From NCBI GenBank assembly GCA_016719295.1, contig JADKAF010000001.1, forward strand, positions 5,208,001-5,272,000: a stretch of 64,000 nucleotides of DNA. Direction: 5' to 3'. This stretch comes from Planctomycetota bacterium (GTDB taxonomy: Bacteria > Planctomycetota > UBA1135 > JADKAF01). How positions within the stretch are numbered: the first letter of the stretch is position 1; every line of letters begins with the position of its first letter. Of the stretch, positions 25,854-33,904 are shown in pieces. The position numbers and the translations under genes were made by a program. Under the pieces are notes generated by a model. That model had not been told where the DNA came from. It ran no database searches and saw only the letters and a list, made by a program, of their open reading frames with translations.

Positions 25854-26987
25854 ATGAGCCCTCTCGAAGCCACGACGCGCGATGCCGCGCTGACCGATCA
25901 CCACGTGGTACGCACGGAGTACCGTGCGATCCGCGTCGAGCGGAGGCCGCTGCGCGACCTGCAAGGGCAGCCGGTGAGCGGGCTGCACAACGTGTGGATC
26001 TGGATCGACAACCCGAAGCAGTACAACTCGTACACGACGGATGCGGTGAAGGAGCTGATCCTCGCCTTCCGCGACGCGAGCGTCGATCGCGCCGCCGTCT
26101 GCGTGATCTTCACCGCCGTGGGCGACAAGGCCTTCTGCACGGGTGGAAACACCAAGGAGTACGCCGAGTACTACGCCGGGAACCCGCAGGAGTACCGGCA
26201 GTACATGCGCCTCTTCAATGACATGGTGTCGGGGATCCTGCACTGCGACAAGCCCGTCATCAATCGCGTGAACGGGATGCGCATCGGCGGCGGGCAGGAG
26301 ATCGGGATGGCCTGCGACTTCTCGATCGCCGTCGATACCGCGCGCTTCGGCCAGGCCGGTCCCAAGCACGGATCAGCGCCCGACGGCGGAGCGACCGACT
26401 TCCTGCCGGTGTACGTCGGCTTCGGACGAGCCATCGAGAGCTGCGTCCTCTGCGAGCCCTTCACCGCGCACCAAGCGCTGCAGCTCGGCTTGGTGAACCA
26501 GATCGTCCCGGCGCTCCGCCTCGACGGCCAGCTCGTGCCGAATCCGCTGGTGGTGATCGATCGCTACGCCGACGACTGGGGAAACGTGGTCTTCGGCACC
26601 CTGAAGCAAGGTGCCGCGCTCCTCGAGGCGAAGGAGAAGCTCTCGCGCTGCACGAGCGATCTGGGCCCGCTGGATCAAGCCGTCGAGCGCATGGCGATGA
26701 GGCTCGCGCTGACCATGCCCGACTGCACGATCAAGACGATCGAGAGCCTGCGCAAGTTCAAGCTCATGCACTGGGATCGGAACAAGGAGACGAACCGCGC
26801 TTGGCTCGCGCTCAACATGATGACCGAGGGCAAGGCGGGCTTCCGCGCGTTCAACGAGGGCCCGAAGGAGAACCGCGAGGTCGACTTCCTCGCCCTGCGC
26901 CGCTCACTCGCCGCGGGCCAGCCCTGGACCGAGGAGCTCATCCGCTCGGTGAGCCCGCAATACGCCTCGTCGCGCGGAGGAGCCTGA
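25854..26987 (+). CDS. oah: 6-oxocyclohex-1-ene-1-carbonyl-CoA hydratase/hydrolase
   Basis: A 377-residue crotonase-superfamily enzyme, the expected length for Oah. It adds water twice to the 6-oxo intermediate and cleaves the ring to 3-hydroxypimelyl-CoA, the committed ring-opening step. Family-specific sequence includes NPKQYNSYTTDAVKELI, the oxyanion-hole region FCTGGNTKEYAEYYAGNP, GMRIGGGQEIGMACDFSIA, and GQAGPKHGSAPDGGATDFLP. These are far more specific than generic enoyl-CoA hydratase motifs and are well known from Thauera/Azoarcus-type pathways. It lies between had and dch with gaps of 13 and 3 bp. The enzyme acts in the cytoplasm. Confidence 0.95.
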   Translation: MSPLEATTRDAALTDHHVVRTEYRAIRVERRPLRDLQGQPVSGLHNVWIWIDNPKQYNSYTTDAVKELILAFRDASVDRAAVCVIFTAVGDKAFCTGGNTKEYAEYYAGNPQEYRQYMRLFNDMVSGILHCDKPVINRVNGMRIGGGQEIGMACDFSIAVDTARFGQAGPKHGSAPDGGATDFLPVYVGFGRAIESCVLCEPFTAHQALQLGLVNQIVPALRLDGQLVPNPLVVIDRYADDWGNVVFGTLKQGAALLEAKEKLSRCTSDLGPLDQAVERMAMRLALTMPDCTIKTIESLRKFKLMHWDRNKETNRAWLALNMMTEGKAGFRAFNEGPKENREVDFLALRRSLAAGQPWTEELIRSVSPQYASSRGGA

Positions 26988-26990
26988 GCC

Positions 26991-27761
26991 ATGAGCGAGG
27001 TCCGCATCGAGAACGCCTGCGGAGGATCGCTGCTGCGCATCCTCGTCGAGAAGCCGAAGGGCAACGTCTACACCGGCGACGTCATGCGCGCGATCGACGA
27101 GCAGGTCGACCACGCGCAGCAGCGCGGGGGCTTGAAGCTCATCACGCTCGAAGGGGAAGGGAAGGACTTCTCCTTCGGCGCGAGCGTGGAGGAGCACACC
27201 GCGCAGCAAGTGGGCGCGATGTTGCCCGTGCTGCGCGAGCTCGTGCTGCGCATCCGCTCCTCGCCGATCCCCGTCGCGGCGCTCGTGCAGGGCCGCTGCC
27301 TCGGCGGCGCTTTCGAGGTCGTGCTCGCCTGCCACTTCCTCTTCGCGACGCCGAGCAGCCAGCTCGGCTTGCCGGAGATCCGCCTCGGCGTGTTCCCGCC
27401 GGCGGCGTGCGCCCTGCTCCCGCAGCGCGGCGGGCAGGCGCTCGCGGAGCGCATGATCCTGGGTGGGGAGACGCTGAGCGGCGAGGAGCTGCTGCGCCTG
27501 GGTCTCGTGCACCGTCTGCTCGAGGAGCAGAGCCCGTGGGCGAGCTTCCAGGCGTGGTTCGAGGCCGGCCCGGGCTCCTACTCGGCGGCGGCGCTGCGCG
27601 AGGCGACGCGCGCGGTCGCGCACGAGAACTTGGACGCGCTCGCCGCGAGCTTGGAGCGCCACGAGCGCACCTATCTCGACCGCCTGATGCGCACCTTCGA
27701 TGCGAACGAAGGGATCCGCGCCTTCCTCGAGCGTCGCTCGCCGCACTGGAGGAACTCATGA
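26991..27761 (+). CDS. dch: Cyclohexa-1,5-diene-1-carbonyl-CoA hydratase
   Basis: A 256-residue crotonase-fold protein, the length usual for Dch. It hydrates the diene product of benzoyl-CoA reductase to 6-hydroxycyclohex-1-ene-1-carbonyl-CoA, the substrate of Had. The oxyanion-hole regions are visible: GKDFSFGASVEEHTAQQV (first loop) and QGRCLGGAFEVVLACHFLFA (second). The start at ATG 26991 is 3 bp after the oah stop, and its own stop overlaps the bcrC start as ATGA, implying translational coupling. A general enoyl-CoA hydratase is the alternative on domain evidence alone; context makes Dch much more likely. Confidence 0.9.
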   Translation: MSEVRIENACGGSLLRILVEKPKGNVYTGDVMRAIDEQVDHAQQRGGLKLITLEGEGKDFSFGASVEEHTAQQVGAMLPVLRELVLRIRSSPIPVAALVQGRCLGGAFEVVLACHFLFATPSSQLGLPEIRLGVFPPAACALLPQRGGQALAERMILGGETLSGEELLRLGLVHRLLEEQSPWASFQAWFEAGPGSYSAAALREATRAVAHENLDALAASLERHERTYLDRLMRTFDANEGIRAFLERRSPHWRNS

Positions 27762-28957
27762 GCATCGTCGTGGAGCAGAAGGAGGCGCTGGATGCCCGCA
27801 TCGCGCCTCTGCTCGCGCGCGCGCAAGCGCTCTACGAGGACCTCGATCTCCGCGCCGTGCAGGCGTGGAAGAGCGAGGATCCGAGCCGACGCGCGATCGG
27901 CTTCCTCCCGGTGTACGCGCCGCGCGAGGTCGTGCATGCCGCGGGCGCGCTGCCCGTGGGCATCGTCGGCGGCGGCGACCAGGTCGAGATCGTGCGCGGC
28001 GACAGCTACTTCCAGAGCTACATCTGCCACCTGCCGCGCAGCGTGGTCGAGCTCGCGGTCAGCGGACGGCTCGCGCCGCTGGACGGCTTCCTCTTCCCCA
28101 GCACCTGCGACGTGATCCGGAACCTCTCGGGGATGTTCCAGATCCTGCTGCCGGGGAAGTTCGTCCACTACCTCGACTTGCCCCAGAACTTCGATCGCCG
28201 ACTCGGCGGCGAGTTCTATCAGCATGAGATGCGCACGGTTGCGCGCGAGGTCGGCAAGCTCACCGGGATCGAGGTGAGCGATGAGCGGCTGCGCGCGAGC
28301 ATCGTCGCCTGGAACGCGAATCGCGCCGCGCTCCGCGAGCTGCGCGCGCTGCGCTCCGAGCGGCCCTGGCTCGTCCCGACCGCCGAGCACTACCTCGTGC
28401 TGCGCGCGGGCTATCTGCTGCCGGTGGAGGAGCACACGCGCTTCGTACGCGACTACCTCGCCGCCGTGCGCGCGAGCGCGCGTCATCCGCTCGACAACAT
28501 CCGCGTGCTTGTCCGCGGCGCGTTCTGCGAGCAGCCGCCGGTCGCGTTGCTGCGCACGCTGGAGCGCGCGGGCTGCTACGTCGTGGACGACGATTTCCTG
28601 CAGGGGGCGCACCTCATCCCCAACGATGTCCGCGAGGACGGCGACCCCTGGGAGGCGCTCTCGGACGCGTTCCTGCACGGCACCGTCCCCACGGCGTCGA
28701 TCTACGACGAGAAGGCCGAGAAGGGCGATGCCCTGGTGCGCCGCGTGCGCGAGCAGCGCGTCGATGGCGTGATCCTGATGGCGCCGAGCTTCTGCGATCC
28801 CGCGCTGTTGGATCAGCCGATGCTCCAGGCCGCGCTCGAGAAGGCCAAGATCCCGTTCACGAGCTTCAAGTACGCCGAGGACACGGGCCAGTTCCAGGTG
28901 ATCCGCGAGCAAGCGGGCACCTTCGCCGACGCCATCAAGCTCTGGGGGAGCGCATGA
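27758..28957 (+). CDS. bcrC: Benzoyl-CoA reductase, subunit C (BcrC)
   Basis: A 399-residue subunit of the HgdB/BcrB/BcrC family, which with BcrB forms the module that binds benzoyl-CoA and carries the substrate-reducing cluster. Family cysteines appear in SYICHLPRSV, LFPSTCDVIRN and APSFCDPALLD; the block ARAQALYEDLDLRAVQAWK near the N-terminus is typical of BcrC. The start overlaps the dch stop (ATGA) and its own stop overlaps the bcrB start in the same way. On family alone it could be a 2-hydroxyacyl-CoA dehydratase subunit, but two activator-type subunits plus Oah, Dch and Had point to benzoyl-CoA reductase. A slightly long BcrC compared with about 385 residues in Thauera. Confidence 0.92.
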   Translation: MSIVVEQKEALDARIAPLLARAQALYEDLDLRAVQAWKSEDPSRRAIGFLPVYAPREVVHAAGALPVGIVGGGDQVEIVRGDSYFQSYICHLPRSVVELAVSGRLAPLDGFLFPSTCDVIRNLSGMFQILLPGKFVHYLDLPQNFDRRLGGEFYQHEMRTVAREVGKLTGIEVSDERLRASIVAWNANRAALRELRALRSERPWLVPTAEHYLVLRAGYLLPVEEHTRFVRDYLAAVRASARHPLDNIRVLVRGAFCEQPPVALLRTLERAGCYVVDDDFLQGAHLIPNDVREDGDPWEALSDAFLHGTVPTASIYDEKAEKGDALVRRVREQRVDGVILMAPSFCDPALLDQPMLQAALEKAKIPFTSFKYAEDTGQFQVIREQAGTFADAIKLWGSA

Positions 28958-30270
28958 GCACGACCTTCGTCAACCTAAGCAGCGCGGAGGAGCGCCGCGC
29001 CGCGGCGAACGCGATCAAGGACCAGAGCCAGGAGCGGCAGAAGGAGCTCATCGCGGGCTACTTCTCGAGCTTGGCGCAGGCCAAGGCCAACGGGAAGAAG
29101 GTGATCTACACCTTCGTGCCTGGGAACCTGACCGAGCTCATCGCCAACTTCGATCTCCTGCCCGTGCTGCCCGAGATCAATGCGCTGCAGAACGGCATGC
29201 GCGGGCGCACGGGGGACTTCATCCACCTCGCGGAGAAGGGCGGGCACAGCGAGGACGTCTGCACCTACGTGAAGGCCGACATCGGCATGCTGCGGTCCGG
29301 CAACGTGGGTCCGACCGGCGAGCCGCTGCCGAAGCCCGACGCGCTGCTCTTGAGCTACACGGGCTGCTTCACCTTCCTCAAGTGGTTCGAGCTCCTGCGC
29401 GCGGAGTATGACTGCCCGGTGATCATGCTGCACACGCCCTACCAGGGCAGCGGGCAGATCACGCCGGCGATGCGCGAGTACGTCGTGAAGCAGCTTCGGG
29501 AGGTCGTGATCCCGAAGCTCGAGGAGATCTCCGGGAAGCGCTACGACGAGGAGAAGCTGAAGGCGGCCCTCGCGCGCAGCGCGCGCGCAGAGGAGGACCT
29601 GGTCGGCGTGCTCGAGAGCGCGAAGTGCAAGCCCTCGCCGATCGATGCCTACTTCGGCGGCGTCTACTACATCGGGCCGATCTTCACCGCGTTCCGCGGT
29701 ACGCAGGAGGCCGTCGACTACTACCAGCTCCTCCGCCGCGAGGTCGAGGAGCGCGCCGCGAAGAAGCTCGGCCCCGTGACGCCGGAGGGCGCGCTCGAGC
29801 ACGAGCGCTATCGCCTGGTGGTCGAAGGGCCGCCGAATTGGACCAGCTTCCGAGAGTTCTGGAAGATGTTCTACGGCGAGGGCGCGGTGGTGGTGGCGAG
29901 CTCCTATACGAAGGTCGGCGGGCTCTACGACCGCGGGTTCCGCCACGACGCGAGCCGGCCGCTGGAGAGCTTGGCCGACTACTGCATGGGCTGCTACACG
30001 AACCTCTCGCTTCCCGATCGCATCGACCTGCTCGCGCGCTACATCGAGGACTACGAAGCCGATGGCTTCCTCATCAACAGCGTGAAGTCGTGCAACAGTT
30101 TCAGCTCGGGGCAGCTCCTGATCCTGCGCGAGCTCGAGCGGCGCACCGGGCGCGCCGGAGGATTCATCGAAAGCGACCTCGTCGATCCGCGCTACTTCTC
30201 GGCGGCGAACATCAAGAACCGCCTCGAGAGCTACTTCCAGATGATCGAAGCGAAGCGGCAGAGGGTCTGA
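28954..30270 (+). CDS. bcrB: Benzoyl-CoA reductase, subunit B (BcrB)
   Basis: A 438-residue partner of BcrC in the same dehydratase/reductase family. Conserved cysteines for cluster binding are seen in LLSYTGCFTFLKWFE, DYCMGCYTNLSLPDRI and SVKSCNSFSSGQLL. Its length matches BcrB of the Thauera enzyme (about 439). BcrBC bind the aromatic thioester, and electrons arrive from the ATP-hydrolysing BcrAD module. Translation is coupled to bcrC by the ATGA overlap, and bcrA starts 2 bp after its stop, consistent with stoichiometric synthesis. The protein works in the cytoplasm and should be oxygen sensitive. Confidence 0.93.
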   Translation: MSTTFVNLSSAEERRAAANAIKDQSQERQKELIAGYFSSLAQAKANGKKVIYTFVPGNLTELIANFDLLPVLPEINALQNGMRGRTGDFIHLAEKGGHSEDVCTYVKADIGMLRSGNVGPTGEPLPKPDALLLSYTGCFTFLKWFELLRAEYDCPVIMLHTPYQGSGQITPAMREYVVKQLREVVIPKLEEISGKRYDEEKLKAALARSARAEEDLVGVLESAKCKPSPIDAYFGGVYYIGPIFTAFRGTQEAVDYYQLLRREVEERAAKKLGPVTPEGALEHERYRLVVEGPPNWTSFREFWKMFYGEGAVVVASSYTKVGGLYDRGFRHDASRPLESLADYCMGCYTNLSLPDRIDLLARYIEDYEADGFLINSVKSCNSFSSGQLLILRELERRTGRAGGFIESDLVDPRYFSAANIKNRLESYFQMIEAKRQRV

Positions 30271-30272
30271 GC

Positions 30273-31592
30273 ATGGAGTGCTTGATCGGCATCGACTTGG
30301 GCTCGACGACGACGAAGGCGGTGGTCCTCGACGGCGAGGGACGCCTCGTCGGGCGCGGCATCACCAACAGCCGCAGCAACTACGACGTCGCGGCGAAGGT
30401 GGCGAAGAGCGAGGCGCTGATCAACGTTCGCTTCGAGATGCTGAAGCGCGCGCTGCGCGAGGAGGCGCGGCTCGGCGAGACGCTCGCGAGCTTCGAGGCA
30501 TCGTTGCTGGCGGGCTATCGCTTGGAGTGCTTCCTCGGCTCGCTCCGGCGGCTCGAGGCGCACTGTCGGCGGGACCTGGAGAACGCGCGCTTCGAGGACG
30601 ACCGACCGGCGATGCAGGAGGCGCTGCAGCGCATCTTCGCGGGGGTGGAGGCGAGCGCGCGCAGGGTCTTCGAGCCCGGCAGCGTCGCGCGCTCGGACTT
30701 CTTCCGCGACCTGGCCGGCAGCTCGTACGTCGAGCTCGCGGCGCAGGTCGCGCGCGCGGGCGGGCCCAGCTTCGATCGCCTGGTCGGCGTCTACGATCGC
30801 AACATCATCCCGGTCGAGAACGAGACCGAGACGCGCAGCTTCGAGGAGCTGCTGCTCGAAGCCTTTGCGCACGTGCCTGCTCCGCTGCGTGGCGACGAGC
30901 GCGCGATCGAGCGTCTGCTGCGCGAGGTCTCGACGCGGAACTTCGAGGTCGTGCGCACCGTCGGCACGGGCTACGGGCGCGTGCGCCTGCCCTTCCCGAA
31001 GGACTGCATCCGCAGCGAGATCCTCTGCCACGGCTTGGGCGCCCACCTCATGTTCCCGGCGACGCGCACGGTGCTCGACATCGGCGGCCAGGACACGAAG
31101 GCGATCCAGATCGACGACCAGGGCGTCGTCACCAGCTTCCAGATGAACGACCGCTGCGCCGCGGGCTGCGGGCGCTATCTGGGCTACATCGCCGACGAGA
31201 TGAACATCGGGCTCCACGAGCTCGGCCCGATGGCGATGCAGGCGCGGCGCCGTGTGAAGATCAACAGCACCTGCACGGTGTTCGCGGGTGCGGAGTTCCG
31301 CGATCGACTCGCTGCGGGGCAGTCGCGCGAGGACATCGTGGCGGGCCTGCACCGCGCGATCATCCTGCGGGCGATGAGCCTGCTCGCGCGCTCGGGCGGT
31401 ATCGCGAACGAGTTCACCTTCACGGGCGGCGTCGCGAAGAACCCCGCCGCGGTGCGCGCGCTGCGCGAGGTCGCCGAGGAGAACTACGGGAAGCTCACCC
31501 TCAACATCGCTCCCGACAGCATCTACACGGGTGCCATCGGCGCGGCTACCTTCGCGCTTCGCGACGTGCTCGCGGCGGCGCGGCAGAGCTGA
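30273..31592 (+). CDS. bcrA: Benzoyl-CoA reductase, subunit A (BcrA), large ATPase/electron activator
   Basis: A 439-residue BadF/BadG/BcrA/BcrD-type ASKHA ATPase. The phosphate-1 motif IGIDLGSTTTKAVV is at residues 4-17, and DIGGQDTKAIQ marks phosphate-2. The two cysteines that hold the bridging [4Fe-4S] cluster are in NDRCAAGCGRYL (near 295) and NSTCTVFAGAEF (near 333). Residues about 40-230 form an insertion absent from ordinary activators such as HgdC. An A-subunit of about 437 residues is the size seen in the Bcr (Thauera) type; Bzd-type enzymes have two activators of about 290-300. The protein drives ATP-dependent electron transfer to BcrBC. Confidence 0.94.
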   Translation: MECLIGIDLGSTTTKAVVLDGEGRLVGRGITNSRSNYDVAAKVAKSEALINVRFEMLKRALREEARLGETLASFEASLLAGYRLECFLGSLRRLEAHCRRDLENARFEDDRPAMQEALQRIFAGVEASARRVFEPGSVARSDFFRDLAGSSYVELAAQVARAGGPSFDRLVGVYDRNIIPVENETETRSFEELLLEAFAHVPAPLRGDERAIERLLREVSTRNFEVVRTVGTGYGRVRLPFPKDCIRSEILCHGLGAHLMFPATRTVLDIGGQDTKAIQIDDQGVVTSFQMNDRCAAGCGRYLGYIADEMNIGLHELGPMAMQARRRVKINSTCTVFAGAEFRDRLAAGQSREDIVAGLHRAIILRAMSLLARSGGIANEFTFTGGVAKNPAAVRALREVAEENYGKLTLNIAPDSIYTGAIGAATFALRDVLAAARQS

Positions 31593-31627
31593 GCTCCTTC
31601 CAGGATACGAGACCAGCGGAGATCGTC

Positions 31628-32458
31628 ATGACGCGTACAGCCGGGATCGACGTGGGGACGGGCGCCATCAAGGTGGCGTTGATGGAAGGAGGGCGCCTTG
31701 CGCAGAGCTACCTGGAGCGTCTGCGTCGGCGCGACGTGCACGAGGTCGTCGAGGAGTCCTTCGACGCTGCGCTGCGCCAAGCTGGTTGGCGGCGGGACGA
31801 GCTCGACTACATCGCTACGACGGGCGAGGGCGATCAGATCCCGTGGCGCACGGGGCACTTCTACGGCATGACCACGCACGCTCGCGGTGCGCTCTTCATC
31901 GATCCGAGCGCGCGCGGCGCCGTCGACATCGGCGCGCTGCACACCCGCGCGATGCGCTTCGACGAGAACGGGCGGGTCTTGCAGTATCAGATGACCAGCC
32001 AGTGCGCTTCGGGCAGCGGGCAGTTCCTGGAGAACATCGCGCGCTATCTCGGCGTCTCGATCGAGGAGATCGGCTCGCTGTCGATGCAGGCCGCCGAGCC
32101 CGAGAAGTGCAGCAGCATCTGCGCCGTGCTCGCCGAGACCGACGTGATCAACATGGTGAGCCGCGGGATCAGCACGCCGAACATCCTGCGCGGCATCCAC
32201 AACAGCATGGCCGTCCGCGTCGCCGGGTTGCTGCGCGCGATCAAGACCAGCGGGGTTCTGCTGCTGACGGGCGGCCTCGCGCGCGACCTCGGCCTCGCCG
32301 CGGCGATCGCCGAGAAGCTGAAGGACGGCGGCGTGCAGGTCGAGGTACGCCAGCACGAGCTCAGCGTCTTCGCCGGGGCGATCGGCGCGGCGCTGTGGGG
32401 CGGGTTCCGGCACCAGAAGCTCGCCTCCCGCGGCGTAGAGCATGGCAGCGCTTCCTGA
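31628..32458 (+). CDS. bcrD: Benzoyl-CoA reductase, subunit D (BcrD), small ATPase/electron activator
   Basis: A 276-residue ASKHA ATPase, partner of BcrA. The phosphate-1 region GIDVGTGAIKVALME starts at residue 6. VDIGALHTRAMR (residue 99 on) has the GALH variant typical of BcrD/BadG rather than GGQDTK of BcrA. Cluster cysteines are C126 (SQCASGSGQF) and C165 (SSICAVLAETD). ATG 31628 follows a GGAG, 35 bp after the bcrA stop, the largest gap inside the reductase genes. Length is close to the about 282 residues known for BcrD. The BcrAD dimer binds one cubane cluster and hydrolyses ATP during ring reduction. Confidence 0.93.
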   Translation: MTRTAGIDVGTGAIKVALMEGGRLAQSYLERLRRRDVHEVVEESFDAALRQAGWRRDELDYIATTGEGDQIPWRTGHFYGMTTHARGALFIDPSARGAVDIGALHTRAMRFDENGRVLQYQMTSQCASGSGQFLENIARYLGVSIEEIGSLSMQAAEPEKCSSICAVLAETDVINMVSRGISTPNILRGIHNSMAVRVAGLLRAIKTSGVLLLTGGLARDLGLAAAIAEKLKDGGVQVEVRQHELSVFAGAIGAALWGGFRHQKLASRGVEHGSAS

Positions 32459-33176
32459 TCTCGGCTGGAGCGGACGCACCGTCTGGATCAGCGGCGCTTC
32501 CCGCGGCATCGGCCTGGCGACGGCGCGCCTGCTCGCCGAGCTCGGCGCGCGCGTCGTCGGGCTCGACCTGCACGTGAGCACGGAGCTCTCGAGCTGCGCC
32601 GCTCGCGCCTGCGAGCTCGACATCGCCTCGTCGCCGGCGGTCTCGGCGCTCGCGGAGGAGCTGTGCGCCGCGGAGCTTGCACCCGACGCGCTGGTGAACA
32701 ACGCGGGCATTGCCCGCGACGCCGTGTCGTGGAAGCTCGACGACGAGAGCTGGCAGCGCGTGCTCGATGTGAACCTGAGCGGCGCCTTCTATCTCACGCG
32801 CGCGGCGATCCCACAGCTCCGCGCGCGCGGCGGCGGGGCGATCGTCAACGTCGCGAGCATCAACGGCGAGCGCGGCAAGTTCGGGCAGGCGAGCTACAGC
32901 GCGTCGAAGGCGGGACTGATCGGGCTCACGAAGACGCTGGCCCGCGAGCTCGGGCGCTTCGGCATCCGCGTGAACGCGGTCGCGCCGGGGCTGGTGGAGA
33001 CCGAGCTCGCCGCGGATCTCCCCGCCGAGGTGCGCACTCGCGCGCTGGAGGAGAGCCTGCTCGGCAAGATCGCCGCACCTGACGACATCGCGCGCGCCAT
33101 CGCGTTCCTGGGCTCGGCGTGGGCCGGCCACATCACGGGCCACGTCCTGCGCGTCGATGGAGGGCAGTACCTGTGA
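32442..33176 (+). CDS. Short-chain dehydrogenase/reductase, candidate 3-hydroxypimelyl-CoA dehydrogenase
   Basis: A 244-residue classical SDR: the nucleotide-binding TGxxxGIG-type motif is SGASRGIGLATARLL, the active site is NVASIN then SYSASKAG (YxxxK), and NNAG is present at LVNNAGIARD. The closest general types are FabG and acetoacetyl-CoA reductase. Its start codon lies 17 bp inside bcrD, so it belongs to the same operon. Oah releases 3-hydroxypimelyl-CoA, which must be oxidised at C3 before thiolysis, and a beta-hydroxyacyl-CoA SDR would do this. That role is an inference from position; an NADPH-dependent reductase is the alternative. Confidence 0.75.
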   Translation: MAALPDLGWSGRTVWISGASRGIGLATARLLAELGARVVGLDLHVSTELSSCAARACELDIASSPAVSALAEELCAAELAPDALVNNAGIARDAVSWKLDDESWQRVLDVNLSGAFYLTRAAIPQLRARGGGAIVNVASINGERGKFGQASYSASKAGLIGLTKTLARELGRFGIRVNAVAPGLVETELAADLPAEVRTRALEESLLGKIAAPDDIARAIAFLGSAWAGHITGHVLRVDGGQYL

Positions 33177-33208
33177 TCCTCATCCGCACGTCCTCGCGAG
33201 ATCGGTCC

Positions 33209-33892
33209 ATGAGCGAGCTTCCCCCGCACCTCGATCTGCGCTCGGTGGCGATGTCCGAGCTACCGCAGCATCTGCTCGCGCTCCTCGAGGCGCTGCCGAC
33301 CAGCGAGCAGCGCATCGCGGTGTCGCGCGACGATCCGCGGCGCGCGTGGCAGCACGTGCTCGAGCACGCGCCGCGGCGCTACGACTTCGCCGGCCTCTCG
33401 GGCGAGCCCGGGGCCGTGCGCTGGCAGGTCGAGGCGCGCGATCCACGGAAGCCGCGCACCGTAGGCGGCTACCTTGGCTGGGACCACCGGCGCATGGAGG
33501 CGATCCTGCGCTTGGGCGTGATGCTCGCCGAGCGAGCCGATTGGAGCGCGGCCCAGGCCCTGCTCGCCGATCACGGCGCGGCGCTCCGGCGGCACGCCGA
33601 CCTCGAGGACGAGATCCTCTTCCCCGCGGTGCTCGCGGCCCAAGGCGGCGTGGATGGGGGACCGATCGAGCTCCTGCGCACCGAGCACGTCGAGGTGCGG
33701 CGCTCGATCCACGTCATGCTGCGCGCCGTGCGCGACCGCGACCTCACGGCGGTGCGCGAGGCCTGCGAGCTGCTCGAGCGCGGCGCGCTCGAGCATCATG
33801 CGAAGGAAGAGGAGATTCTCTTCCCCGCGATCGACGAGAGCTTCGAGCCTCGAGAGCTCGAACGGCTCGTCGAACGGCTCATCGTTGGTTGA
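33209..33892 (+). CDS. DUF2249-like plus hemerythrin-like protein
   Basis: A 227-residue two-domain protein. Residues about 8-80 resemble DUF2249 (LDLRSVAMSELPQHLLALLEAL ... PRRYDF). The C-terminal part, from about 95, is a hemerythrin-like four-helix bundle with spaced histidines in GWDHRRME, LLADHGAALRRHADLEDEILFPA, LLRTEHVEVRRS and EHHAKEEEILFPAID, the E/H pattern for a di-iron site. ATG 33209 is 32 bp after the SDR stop. A GTG at 33173 that overlaps that stop is an alternative and would couple translation. Proteins with this combination are often linked to nitric oxide or oxygen sensing and repair, matching the RIC gene on the other side. Confidence 0.75.
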   Translation: MSELPPHLDLRSVAMSELPQHLLALLEALPTSEQRIAVSRDDPRRAWQHVLEHAPRRYDFAGLSGEPGAVRWQVEARDPRKPRTVGGYLGWDHRRMEAILRLGVMLAERADWSAAQALLADHGAALRRHADLEDEILFPAVLAAQGGVDGGPIELLRTEHVEVRRSIHVMLRAVRDRDLTAVREACELLERGALEHHAKEEEILFPAIDESFEPRELERLVERLIVG

Positions 33893-33904
33893 GCTCTCCC
33901 GCGC

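Noticed and set aside
29625..32577. Long alternative frames overlapping bcrB, bcrA and bcrD
   Set aside because: They are out of frame with the conserved cluster-binding and ATPase motifs.
33173..33211. GTG start for the hemerythrin gene overlapping the SDR stop
   Set aside because: Possible, but the ATG at 33209 leaves the DUF2249-like domain intact, so the shorter form was preferred.
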